Source: a bacterium (GTDB taxonomy: Bacteria > Armatimonadota > Chthonomonadetes > Chthonomonadales > Chthonomonadaceae). Taken from it: 51,036 bases of DNA. The stretch covers positions 1 through 51,036 of the forward strand of contig OMJJ01000331.1 of assembly GCA_900299305.1 (NCBI GenBank). Direction: 5' to 3'. The notes beneath the pieces were generated by a model that was not told the DNA's origin, made no database searches, and saw only the letters and a program-made list of their open reading frames with translations. Below, piece after piece: positions 26,701 to 33,650 of this stretch (positions within the stretch are counted from its first letter, which is position 1; each line of letters opens with the position of its first letter). The translations under genes were made by a program, and so were the position numbers.

Positions 26701-27136
26701 GGAGCAGGAGTTCGTAGGCGAACAGGTTTGCTTCGCGTTCTCGGCGTTCGGTGGGGTTGTAGCCTATGGCACTTCTTCCTGCTTCGGGAGAGACGGTTGC
26801 TTCTAGGGTCTCTTCGGTGGTACAGAGGTCGGAGGAGAGGTCGGGGTGTAGCCAGTAGTGCGCGAACTCGTGTGCCAAGATAAGGCGTTTGCGCTCTGGG
26901 GTGAGGGCGGCGGAGTACCATATCATCTCTTTTTCGCGGTCTAGTACGGCGTGCGCCCCCGCCAAGAGACTGTTGGTAGGGCTAACGGGAACGCAGGTCA
27001 TCCCCGTCTCGTTCTCTGCCGCCTCTAGGAGTGCATCTGCGGGAGGGATACCTGAGCCCTCTAGCAGGTGGAGACTAGAGGCGAGTTGTGTGAAGATGTG
27101 TTGGGTGCGAAGGCGCAGTACCGACCCTTCCGACAT
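23729..27136 (-). CDS. ImmA/IrrE peptidase - UvrD helicase - degenerate RecB-type nuclease fusion
   Basis: One uninterrupted 1135-residue frame. Residues 1-190: M78-family zinc peptidase with HEFAH (89-93) and EREANLFAYELLLP (133-146), as in ImmA/IrrE, which cleave repressors. Residues about 205-880: SF1A helicase with AGPGTGKT (225-232), TFSNKAAEEM, GTFHSFG, DEYQD (437-441), GDVRQAIYRFRGA, VNYRST, TIHTSKGLEF and VALSRAKDHLYLTY. Residues about 905-1135: nuclease-like domain with Cys918 and Cys1124, Cys1127, Cys1133, the one-plus-three pattern of AddB/RecB-family iron-sulfur clusters. The G-x-x-D and D-Y-K nuclease motifs are not recognisable (GTIRVYCED, then IRLMKQKRS), so cleavage may be lost. 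Monocistronic, with TATAAT upstream. Role inferred: DNA repair, damage signalling or defence. Confidence 0.88.
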   Translation of the reverse strand: MSEGSVLRLRTQHIFTQLASSLHLLEGSGIPPADALLEAAENETGMTCVPVSPTNSLLAGAHAVLDREKEMIWYSAALTPERKRLILAHEFAHYWLHPDLSSDLCTTEETLEATVSPEAGRSAIGYNPTERREREANLFAYELLLPTSLLRNVTQQGWSAKEIARQSGLPLSIVSLQLQYALLVPPANEKEALLSGIETKSAKFPLDPSQQRAAESNLCPVLVEAGPGTGKTRTLTSRLHHLLLEKGVPPQKILALTFSNKAAEEMRVRLRSAVGLPAEQVWMGTFHSFGMELLKKEGRRIGLPLHPQLIEIADVILLLERNLDKLSLREYRYLHQPTFPFPDILRCISRAKDELQTPSDYLLSAQRQLASAATPEAESAARKSLEIAEFYRVYQQVLAQEGFLDFGDLIMRSVELLDTCPDVRERWQRQYAHILADEYQDINRASAQLLRRLAGDGKGFWAVGDVRQAIYRFRGASPANIRQFETDFPGGTRLRLDVNYRSTEHLVNLFSGVATQMSEEEEQGEVSWEAQRGTKTEPAITLATAEDETAQADHLVEQIRCWKSQGVGYWEQAILCRTNRQASDFAQFLEEREIPVLHTGGLLERPEIRDMLALLAFVSEPHGSALLRVAQFPEYALPLEDVQKVIGFAQKSEQAFPFALEGAVATGELSEQGQRGAAKLWEEIEGLLFQPNAWQFWTRYLFETSSYLRPLCSSTHFTAQKRLFALHQLLDFARNVTRKLPSDSNTPYADFLRYLRHILQCGEERSLHSSGNMEALDGVRLMTIHTSKGLEFPIVYLPNLVQGQFPPQKRGSMATLPPMTNALGESMSEDEDGDKCLFFVALSRAKDHLYLTYPTTRNGRPLQPSPLLQSIAPLLQGHTVERTEWQRITPLTQEAPPLPLPDTKPELSLRALEQYQSCPRRYYYQRVIQLPTSYEVTPYRAYQDSLTEVAQWMKQETNLPDFPTVTERWEALWKDKCQLETHPQLPTYREEATLYLAGVHQFLSEPHAKTYAQEFTAELEHGTIRVYCEDVRRSGNTIRLMKQKRSRPDEEDSRAPELALLRRAAQLKFPDKKIEVSLIYPSAKAELEVPEKARYEIRRIERYDIALQELRAGNFHPNPDDRVCPRCPFYFVCPS

Positions 27137-27176
27137 TCGTAGAGTACCCCTTTGGTAACGAACTTCCTACCAAACT

Positions 27177-27182
27177 ATTATA
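27177..27182 (-). promoter_or_regulatory. -10 box of the IrrE-UvrD fusion gene
   Basis: On the minus strand a consensus TATAAT lies about 41 bases upstream of the ATG at 27136, leaving a leader that holds an AGGGG ribosome site. No clear -35 is visible. No obvious IrrE/DdrO-type palindrome is seen nearby. Confidence 0.5.
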
Positions 27183-27217
27183 CACCTTTCTACAGAAAAT
27201 TGCTCACTAAAACAGAA

Positions 27218-27257
27218 CAGTCCCCCCCTCCCCAATAGCACAGGGAGGGGTGGACTG
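27218..27257 (-). terminator. Intrinsic terminator after the aldo/keto reductase operon
   Basis: A hairpin of 14 pairs with one mismatch: CAGTCC and CCCC-T-CCC pair with GGG-A-GGGG and GGACTG around a 10-base loop. On the minus strand it is followed by TTCTGTTTTAG. It separates the operon ending at 27269 from the fusion gene promoter. Confidence 0.7.
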
Positions 27258-27268
27258 CCAATAGAAAA

Positions 27269-28324
27269 CTACCCCTCTTTACCGGAGAGTATGCCTTCCA
27301 AAAGAGAAATCTCTTCGGGGCTAAAGGCGAGATTTTCGGCGGCTTTCACGTTTTCGATAATCTGCTCTGGGCGGCTTGCCCCGATAAGGGCAGAAGTCAC
27401 GCGGCTATCTCGTAACGACCATGCCAAAGCCATCTGCGCCAGCGACTGCCCACGCCCCTCTGCAACCTCGTTGAGCCGCTTTAGTTTTGCAACGACTTCG
27501 GGGGTTACGCTTCCCTCATTCAAGAAGCCAGAGGGTTGGCGTACCCGCGAATCGTCGGGAATACCACTTAGGTACTTGTTGGTCAGTAGTCCTTGCGCGA
27601 GTGGACAGAAGGCAATTACCCCAAGCCCAAGGTCGCCTGTTGCGGGTAGCAAATCGGGTTCAATCCAACGGTTTAGCATGGAGTAGCTCGGTTGGTGAAT
27701 GATGGGCTTCACGTAGCCGTGCGCCTCACAGATAGCAAGAGCACGGCGGGTCTGCTCTCCACTATAACTAGAGATACCCGAATAGAGGGCTTTCCCAGAG
27801 CGTACCGCCGTATCGAGGGCGAACATCGTCTCCTCTAGGGGGGTATTGGGGTCGAAGCGGTGCGAATAGAAGATGTCTACATAGTCGAGTTGGAGGCGTT
27901 TTAGCGACTGGTCGAGGGAGGCGAGCAGATATTTGCGGGAACCCCACTCCCCATAAGGTCCTGCCCACATATAGTAACCCGCTTTGGTCGAGATGATTAG
28001 TTCATCCCGATACCCCGTAAAGTTCTCTTTTAGAATGCGCCCTACACGGCTTTCGGCGGCTCCTGCGGTGGGTCCGTAGTTGTTTGCGAGGTCGAAATGG
28101 GTAATGCCGTTATCAAATGAGGCGAACAGCATCGCCTTTGCGTTCTCGTGCATGGAGTGTTCGTCGGTATGCCGTGCGGAATCGGTTCCCGCGTCGCCAA
28201 AGTTGTGCCAACACCCCATCGAGATAGCGGGTAGTAGTAATCCTGAACGCCCACACCGCCGAAACCAGCTTTTGGGGGCTTTCTGGTAGCGGTCTCCCGC
28301 AAATGCGGGGGTCACTTCGCTCAT
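27269..28324 (-). CDS. Aldo/keto reductase (YghZ/L-glyceraldehyde 3-phosphate reductase-like)
   Basis: A 351-residue NADPH-dependent (beta/alpha)8 oxidoreductase. Tetrad residues are visible: Asp in HFDLANNYG, Tyr in NNYG, Lys in ISTKAGY and His in IFYSHRFD. The sequence KAGYYMWAGPYGEWGSRKYLLASLDQ... is characteristic of the YghZ/Mgr group, which detoxifies small aldehydes such as methylglyoxal. It is the last gene of a minus-strand run with RidA (9-bp gap) and a Rieske protein. Confidence 0.92.
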   Translation of the reverse strand: MSEVTPAFAGDRYQKAPKSWFRRCGRSGLLLPAISMGCWHNFGDAGTDSARHTDEHSMHENAKAMLFASFDNGITHFDLANNYGPTAGAAESRVGRILKENFTGYRDELIISTKAGYYMWAGPYGEWGSRKYLLASLDQSLKRLQLDYVDIFYSHRFDPNTPLEETMFALDTAVRSGKALYSGISSYSGEQTRRALAICEAHGYVKPIIHQPSYSMLNRWIEPDLLPATGDLGLGVIAFCPLAQGLLTNKYLSGIPDDSRVRQPSGFLNEGSVTPEVVAKLKRLNEVAEGRGQSLAQMALAWSLRDSRVTSALIGASRPEQIIENVKAAENLAFSPEEISLLEGILSGKEG

Positions 28325-28333
28325 GGTATCTCC

Positions 28334-28738
28334 TTAGTTCTGTTTTTTTGCTACGCAGTCTATCTCTACCTTAATCCCTAGCGTCAAGCCTGACTGTACG
28401 GTGGTGCGCGTTGGCAGAGGGCGGTGGTCGCCAAAGTAGGCGAGATATGCCTGATTGTAGCGATCAAAGTCGTTGATATCGGCAAGGTGAACGGTACACT
28501 TCACCACATCCGAGAGGGTACAGCCCCCTGCGTTTAGAATCTTCTCCACGTTCTCTAGGGTGGTACGGGTCTCTTCCTCTATCGTGCCACGAATCACGGC
28601 TCCCGTTTTTAGGTCGAGAGGTCCTTGTCCACTTACATAGACCCACCCGTCTATCTCTAGTCCTGCGGAGTATGCCCCTGTATCTACCTCTTTGTCGGGA
28701 TGCTTAATCTCTTTTTTGCTCACCAGTTGCCTCCTCAC
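28334..28738 (-). CDS. RidA/YjgF family protein
   Basis: A 134-residue Rid protein with GQGPLD, NAGGCTLSDVVKCTVHLADI, the Arg of LPTRTTVQSGL and Glu in KVEIDCVA. The pattern fits the imine-hydrolysing pocket. Its start overlaps the end of the Rieske gene by four bases, so the two are translationally coupled. It is distinct from the Rid protein at 14394-14786 and may belong to another subfamily. Confidence 0.92.
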   Translation of the reverse strand: MRRQLVSKKEIKHPDKEVDTGAYSAGLEIDGWVYVSGQGPLDLKTGAVIRGTIEEETRTTLENVEKILNAGGCTLSDVVKCTVHLADINDFDRYNQAYLAYFGDHRPLPTRTTVQSGLTLGIKVEIDCVAKKQN

Positions 28739-29037
28739 ACGTCGATAAAGACGCTTCCCTCTTCTACCTTACAGGCATGGGTCGCTACACACAGGTTTGA
28801 GGTGTAGAGTACCTGCCCTGTTTTTACGTTTACCTGCCAAGCGTGCCAAGGGCAAATAACGGTGTCGTCTTCGAGTTCTCCCTCACCCAGAGGTCCATCT
28901 CGGTGGGGGCACTCGTTGTCGATACAGAAGAACTCTCCTCCGACATGAAAGAGGGCGTAGTCGCGCCCTTTTACGGTAACGGTAGTCCCCGTACCCAGTG
29001 CGACCTCACTGGTCTCTGCCACTTTTACAAAAGCCAT
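28735..29037 (-). CDS. Rieske [2Fe-2S] ferredoxin (NirD/BphF type)
   Basis: A 100-residue soluble Rieske protein. The cluster ligands are Cys43 and His45 (NECPHRDG) and Cys62 and His65 (ICPWHAW). It lacks a signal or membrane anchor, so it acts in the cytoplasm as an electron carrier for an oxygenase or reductase not seen nearby. Translational overlap with the RidA gene is notable. It lies 18 bases after the hydrolase gene. Confidence 0.93.
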   Translation of the reverse strand: MAFVKVAETSEVALGTGTTVTVKGRDYALFHVGGEFFCIDNECPHRDGPLGEGELEDDTVICPWHAWQVNVKTGQVLYTSNLCVATHACKVEEGSVFIDV

Positions 29038-29055
29038 TATTGGGGGTTCCTTCCG

Positions 29056-29679
29056 CTACTCTTTGTTGGATTGCGGAGGAAGTTGTGCCTCTCCGATACA
29101 CCACGCGAATACCCAGGGCCACTCACCGTAGCCGTAGTAAGGGCTGATATGCCCGCCACCCTTGAGCAGTTGGATAGGTACATCCAGTTTTGCCGCAACG
29201 CCCGTAGACTGGTCGTAAGTGGCATAGTCGTCGGTATCGGTAGCGACGAGGGTTGTTTCGCGGGCAATGGCTTTTAGGGTGGGTGGGTTGAAGGGAGGCG
29301 GGAAAAAGCCCGTTACGCCGGGAGGTGCATCGAGGGGAGGGGCTTCAGGAAGTACATAGGGCGGGGCTACCAGCAGTACGCGGTCTGCGATAGGAGGGTC
29401 CTCTGCCCCCCGCCGTGAGGCGTAGTGTATCCAGTTGATACAGCCCAAACTGTGCGCGAGTACCGTTAATTTCGCATCGGGAACCTCTTGCGCTATGGTC
29501 GCAAGCACCGAACCTAGTTCCGCTTGCCACTCCTCAAGGTTGGGAGCAGTAGGAGTGGGCATTTTGGGATAGTAGACCTTTTGCCCTGCGTCGGTCAGTT
29601 TTTGAACCAGATGCTCTTGCCAGTGCGCGGGCTTGTTGCCGCCCCAGCCGTGCAGTATCAGAAAAACCTCGTTTGCCAT
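29056..29679 (-). CDS. RBBP9/YdeN-type alpha/beta hydrolase
   Basis: A 207-residue serine hydrolase. It begins VFLILHGWGGNKPAHW, with the nucleophile in LAHSLG and the base in KGGGHISPYYGYGEWPW, all close to the RBBP9/YdeN family. The acid is probably the Asp in VATDTDDYATY. The substrate is unknown. It is within the minus-strand run after modB (85-bp gap). Confidence 0.9.
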   Translation of the reverse strand: MANEVFLILHGWGGNKPAHWQEHLVQKLTDAGQKVYYPKMPTPTAPNLEEWQAELGSVLATIAQEVPDAKLTVLAHSLGCINWIHYASRRGAEDPPIADRVLLVAPPYVLPEAPPLDAPPGVTGFFPPPFNPPTLKAIARETTLVATDTDDYATYDQSTGVAAKLDVPIQLLKGGGHISPYYGYGEWPWVFAWCIGEAQLPPQSNKE

Positions 29680-29763
29680 GAGAGAACAGACTCCGTTCCA
29701 AAGTTGAATTTAGCACCCTATAGTACAACAAGGAACTGGTAAAATCCTCTCTTGCCTTTAACT

Positions 29764-30456
29764 CTATCGCTCTCCGCGTTGTGAAGAGAGCCGTTTTTGG
29801 TATGCGCCCACACTCCCTAGCACCACAAACGCCGTAACCGATAGGAGAAGGGTGTGGTTCCATGCCTCTGTGTTTTTACCTGCCTGTACCGAAGCGTAGA
29901 GAGCAAGCGGAAGCGTTTGAGTACGTCCCGGAATAGAGCCTGCCACCATGAGGGTCGCCCCAAACTCTCCTAATGCCCGTGCAAAGGCGAGTGCCAGCCC
30001 CGCAAACACCCCCCGATACGCCATAGGCACGATAACCCATATCAGGAGAGCGGTCTCTCCTGCGCCTAGGGTACGCCCCGCTTCCAGTAGTTCCGGCTCT
30101 ACAGCGGCAAAGGCGGCAGAGGCGGTGCGTATAAAGAGGGGGAGAGCCATGACCGAAGCCGCGAGTGCCGCACCCTGCCATGTAAACACGAGGTGAATGT
30201 CTAAACGGTCATTAACCCAAGCCCCTAGTGCCGTACCCCGCCCGAACACCATGAGTAAGTAGAAGCCGACCACCGTAGGGGGCAACACAAGAGGAAGGGC
30301 AAGCAGAGTTTCGAGTAATCCCTTACCGGGGAAAGGGCGACCATGCGCCAACCACCAACTTGCGAGAATGCCAATGGGCAATACCAGTAGAGTCGCGAAC
30401 CCTGCTACTTTGAGAGAGAGCCATAGGGGAGACCAGTCTGTAGCCCCCATCTCCAT
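29764..30456 (-). CDS. modB: Molybdate ABC transporter permease ModB
   Basis: A 230-residue inner-membrane permease with five to six helices. The ATPase-docking motif and following segment, ALGEFGATLMVAGSIPGRTQ, are diagnostic of ModB. The start overlaps the modA stop (TGATG), so the pair is coupled. ModC, the ATPase that normally follows, is absent: the next gene downstream is a hydrolase. Confidence 0.95.
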   Translation of the reverse strand: MEMGATDWSPLWLSLKVAGFATLLVLPIGILASWWLAHGRPFPGKGLLETLLALPLVLPPTVVGFYLLMVFGRGTALGAWVNDRLDIHLVFTWQGAALAASVMALPLFIRTASAAFAAVEPELLEAGRTLGAGETALLIWVIVPMAYRGVFAGLALAFARALGEFGATLMVAGSIPGRTQTLPLALYASVQAGKNTEAWNHTLLLSVTAFVVLGSVGAYQKRLSSQRGER

Positions 30457-31265
30457 CAGTGCGCTTTTCCCGTGTTTTTGAGAGGAGAGTTCGGCTTTTT
30501 AGGAGGAAGAGCAGAGGCAAAGCCGTAGCGAGTAAGGATATTCTGCGCTACAGGGCTTTTTAGGAAGGCTACGAAGTCACGGGCGGCAGGGACATTAGGT
30601 GCGCCCTTTATTACCGCAACAGGGTAGAGAATGGGGGCGTGGTCGCTATTGGGGAGGGCTTGCTGTACCACACGCACCCGCGTTTTTTCGGATTGCGCGT
30701 CGGTAGCAAACACCACTCCCGCCTCTGCATCGCCATTGACTACGTAGGTAAGCGTTTGGCGCACATTCTCCCCAAACACCATTTTGGACTGTAGTGCCGC
30801 CCACAAGCCCCGCTTGGTAAGGGTCTCTTTGGCGTATCTGCCGGAGGGTACGGAGTCAGGATTAGAGAGCGCGATATGCTTTATTACAGGAGAGAGCAAC
30901 TCTGTCCACTGCTTGAGATTGCTTTTGAGGGGGGCGATAAGTACGAGGCGGTTTCCCGCAAAAAGAGTGCGTGTCTCTGCTTCGAGGTGTCCCCCTTTTT
31001 GGAGTGCGTCCATCTCTTTAGGGGCGGCGGAGGCGAACACATCTACAGGCGCACCCTGCTCTATCTGCTGTTGTAGCGCACCGGAAGCGGCGAAGTTGAA
31101 GCGCACAAGGGTTTTGGGGTGTAGTTTGGTGTATGCAAGCCCAATCTCTTGGAAGGCGTTGGTGAGGGAGGTTGCGGCAGAGACAAGGATTTCGTCAGCA
31201 CTTGCGCCCAGTGGTAAAAGCAAAAAGAGTATCGTAAGTAGTCTCCTTAGCGGTTGTGTGTACAT
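30456..31265 (-). CDS. modA: Molybdate-binding protein ModA
   Basis: A 269-residue periplasmic binding protein with a signal peptide ending at GASA (about residue 23). Conserved oxyanion contacts include VSAATSLTNAFQEIG (Ser pair), AASGALQQQIEQGAPVDVFASAA and the later VVNGDAEAGVVFATDA. A tail of about 25 residues after the domain is Lys/Pro-rich and unusual. First gene of the modAB pair; GGAGG precedes the ATG closely. Confidence 0.95.
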   Translation of the reverse strand: MYTQPLRRLLTILFLLLPLGASADEILVSAATSLTNAFQEIGLAYTKLHPKTLVRFNFAASGALQQQIEQGAPVDVFASAAPKEMDALQKGGHLEAETRTLFAGNRLVLIAPLKSNLKQWTELLSPVIKHIALSNPDSVPSGRYAKETLTKRGLWAALQSKMVFGENVRQTLTYVVNGDAEAGVVFATDAQSEKTRVRVVQQALPNSDHAPILYPVAVIKGAPNVPAARDFVAFLKSPVAQNILTRYGFASALPPKKPNSPLKNTGKAH

Positions 31266-31323
31266 CTTAGGAACCTCCTTCTTCGATACTCTTGTACCCT
31301 ACCTAAAAAACGGCAAGCGAACT

Positions 31324-31887
31324 CTAGGTATGCTTTTTAAGCAAGTCCTGTATCACCGCCTCCATCCAGCCGGGGCGATACCCGCTTTGCGAGGCGGCAA
31401 GTTTTCCGCTTTGGTCGAAGATAAACATGGCGGGAATAGAGCCTTGGGTATCGAAGAAGTCGAGTACTCCGGGAGTGTCTTTTGCCATTGCGGTAGGATA
31501 GTCCAAACTTTTACGAATAATCCCGTACTGAGGTCGAGCATCTTCCTTATCTACCGAAAGCCCTACCACCAACACCCCTTTGCTCTTGTAGCGGTTATAG
31601 ACATCGTTGACTTCGGGCATACTCATCTTACAGGGACCGCACCATGTTGCCCACAAGTCTACTACCACGATTTTCCCTTTTAGGGTAGAGAGAGGAACGG
31701 GAGTCTGGTCGTTCGCGAGCGGTATCACCGGCTCTTTGAGTGCGTTGTTGGGTTTGGCGGCTTCTGTAAGTTTGGGCTTATCCATATCCTTCATACGGAC
31801 AGGTACGGTGAAAAGGCTATAGAGCGAGACGATAACAACGGCTACAAGGAGACTAACCATAAGCCGAGCGCGAAGATAGGGAGACAT
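31324..31887 (-). CDS. Membrane-anchored TlpA/ResA-like thioredoxin
   Basis: A 187-residue protein: an N-terminal membrane anchor (residues 10-28), then a thioredoxin fold in the periplasm with the redox motif WCGPC (82-86) and the cis-Pro loop of GSIPAMFIF. Relatives reduce disulfides, for example in cytochrome c maturation, which would suit the heptaheme cytochrome here, but linkage is not shown. ATG at 31887 is chosen because AGGAGG lies five bases upstream; a longer open frame runs back through tRNA-Phe and is artefactual. Confidence 0.93.
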   Translation of the reverse strand: MSPYLRARLMVSLLVAVVIVSLYSLFTVPVRMKDMDKPKLTEAAKPNNALKEPVIPLANDQTPVPLSTLKGKIVVVDLWATWCGPCKMSMPEVNDVYNRYKSKGVLVVGLSVDKEDARPQYGIIRKSLDYPTAMAKDTPGVLDFFDTQGSIPAMFIFDQSGKLAASQSGYRPGWMEAVIQDLLKKHT

Positions 31888-31958
31888 TTTTCCTCCTAGA
31901 AGAGACGGAACGGGATATATTTTGAGTAAAAACGCGGGACACCCAAGAGGAGAAGGAG

Positions 31959-32031
31959 TGCCGCCACTCGGACTTGAACCAAGGACACGGGGATTTTCAG
32001 TCCCCTGCTCTACCAACTGAGCTATGGCGGC
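31959..32031 (-). tRNA. tRNA-Phe (anticodon GAA)
   Basis: A 73-base cloverleaf. The acceptor is GCCGCCA with TGGCGGC and discriminator A; D-arm AGCTCAGTTGGTAGAGC; anticodon loop CTGAAAA within GGGA/TCCCC-type stem gives GAA; the T-loop is TTCAAGT. CCA is not encoded. A strong promoter lies upstream on the same strand. Confidence 0.96.
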
Positions 32032-32047
32032 GTACCGAAACACCCCT

Positions 32048-32076
32048 ATTTTATCAGAGCAAACCCCGTTTGTCAA
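32048..32076 (-). promoter_or_regulatory. Promoter of tRNA-Phe
   Basis: On the minus strand TTGACA (32071-32076) and TAAAAT (32048-32053) are separated by exactly 17 bases, about 17 bases before the tRNA. The design is the same as for tRNA-Thr. Confidence 0.8.
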
Positions 32077-32154
32077 GGTAAGAATCTCAAGTCGTTTTCT
32101 AATACGAGAAATTTCGCTCTCATTACGCCCTTAACCCCTTAATAGGGAACCACA

Positions 32155-33549
32155 TTACGCAATTCTATCTAGTTGTATGAGCAGATGGGCGAGATGACTT
32201 GTGCCTAAGTTGAAGTCGGCAAGGCGTATGTTCTCGTTGGGTGCGTGCGCCCTTACTCCCGGATACTCAATGCCCGGTGCAGTGATAGGTAGACCCAAGA
32301 AATTAGAAAACCACCACATGGGACCCGAACCGCCCACAATGGGAGTGATTACGGCACGGCGACCATAGACCTCTTGAGCGACATCGGCGGCGAGTTGTAC
32401 AAAGGGGTGGTCGGGGTCTACTCTTGCGGGGCGTTGTCCTCCTAAATAGCGTACCTCTATATCGCCAAAGCCCTCCTGTTGGAGCCATGCCTTTAGGCTT
32501 TGGTAGACCTCTTCGGGGTCTTGGTCGGGTACGAGGCGGAAGTCCATTTTGGCGTGCGCCTCCGAAGGGAGTACCGTTTTCGCCCCTGTGCCCTGCCAAC
32601 CGCTATCTAGCCCACACACCGTAAGCGTTGGCTCGAAAACAGAACGCCGCAGGTACTCCACGCCTGTTGTCGCAGATCCACCCAAAAATTCCGCTTCTGA
32701 TAGCCCAAACTGCTCACGGGTCTCCTCGTAGTCGTTGGGGAGGGCGGCGAGGAGTTCTATATCCCGTGCCGAAGCCGGTTTTGCTTTGTCGTAGTGACCG
32801 GGAATCAGGATTCGCTCGTTACTGTCTTTTAACTTAGATAACGCCCACACCAGCCGCCAAGCTGCGTTGGGAAGAATAGAGCCGCCAAAGCCGGAGTGGG
32901 CATCGTAGGCGATGGTTTTTACATGGAGTTCAAAATAGGCGATACCCCTCATTCCACAGTAGAGGTAGGGCGCACCCTCTTCGTTTACGCCGCCCTCTTC
33001 CCAGATGCAGTAGTCTGCCTGCAAGGTGTCGCGCTCTGCCTCCATAAACGACGCGATGTGAGGGCTACCCACCTCCTCCTCTCCTTCCGATACAAACTTA
33101 ACATGAAAGGGAAGTTCTCCGCCGTTTACTGCCCGAATCGCGTTGAGAGCCAGTAGGCGCGAGACGATATGCCCTTTGTCGTCCCCTACCCCCCTCGCAA
33201 ACGCCTTTTCGTCTCGAAAGGTGAGAGTAAACGGGTCACTATCCCATAGCTCCAGAGGCTCGGCAGGCTGTACGTCGTAGTGGTTGTAGAAGAGTACGGT
33301 TTTCGCGTCGGGGTTGGGAGAACGGTACTCCCCGAAGGCGATGGGGGGCGCGTTTGGAATGGGGATAGTTCGGGCGGTTAGCCCTGCCTTTTGGTAGAGC
33401 GAACAGACAAACTCGGCGCACGGCTCCAGCGACTGCTTTTTAGCAGAGACGCTAGGTATCGCGCACAGTTCGGCAAGGTCGGTAAGTGCTGTGTCGCGGT
33501 GTTCTGCAATGTAGGTATCTATCTGTGCAAGGCGTGGGTCGGTGGGCAT
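32155..33549 (-). CDS. M20-family dipeptidase
   Basis: A 464-residue zinc dipeptidase of the ArgE/DapE/CPG2 group. Metal sites are visible in order: FYNHYDVQP (His, Asp), then EEEVGS (catalytic and ligand Glu), and the C-terminal His of GPMWWF...GVRAHAPNE. The inserted lid domain lies about residues 200-350. ATG at 33549 (MPTDPRLAQ) is preferred over GTG at 33591 because GAGGAG lies between them. It may be cotranscribed with tsaD (about 100-bp gap) and precedes tRNA-Phe. Confidence 0.92.
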   Translation of the reverse strand: MPTDPRLAQIDTYIAEHRDTALTDLAELCAIPSVSAKKQSLEPCAEFVCSLYQKAGLTARTIPIPNAPPIAFGEYRSPNPDAKTVLFYNHYDVQPAEPLELWDSDPFTLTFRDEKAFARGVGDDKGHIVSRLLALNAIRAVNGGELPFHVKFVSEGEEEVGSPHIASFMEAERDTLQADYCIWEEGGVNEEGAPYLYCGMRGIAYFELHVKTIAYDAHSGFGGSILPNAAWRLVWALSKLKDSNERILIPGHYDKAKPASARDIELLAALPNDYEETREQFGLSEAEFLGGSATTGVEYLRRSVFEPTLTVCGLDSGWQGTGAKTVLPSEAHAKMDFRLVPDQDPEEVYQSLKAWLQQEGFGDIEVRYLGGQRPARVDPDHPFVQLAADVAQEVYGRRAVITPIVGGSGPMWWFSNFLGLPITAPGIEYPGVRAHAPNENIRLADFNLGTSHLAHLLIQLDRIA

Positions 33550-33650
33550 GGGGCAGTCTCTCTCCTCAAAGTTTGGACTAAGTTTCGACACCTACTCCCA
33601 AAACTCTTGCTTGTTATCTCTGTTTTCTTTTTTGAGGTAGAGGGAAGGCG

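Noticed and set aside
23729-27136. Ordinary AddA or PcrA helicase
   Set aside because: The N-terminal zinc peptidase and the C-terminal four-Cys nuclease-like domain are both in the same frame, and no addB partner is adjacent.
31888-32076. N-terminal 63-codon extension of the thioredoxin-like gene
   Set aside because: It translates straight through tRNA-Phe on the same strand; the ATG at 31887 has an ideal ribosome site and a membrane anchor directly after it.
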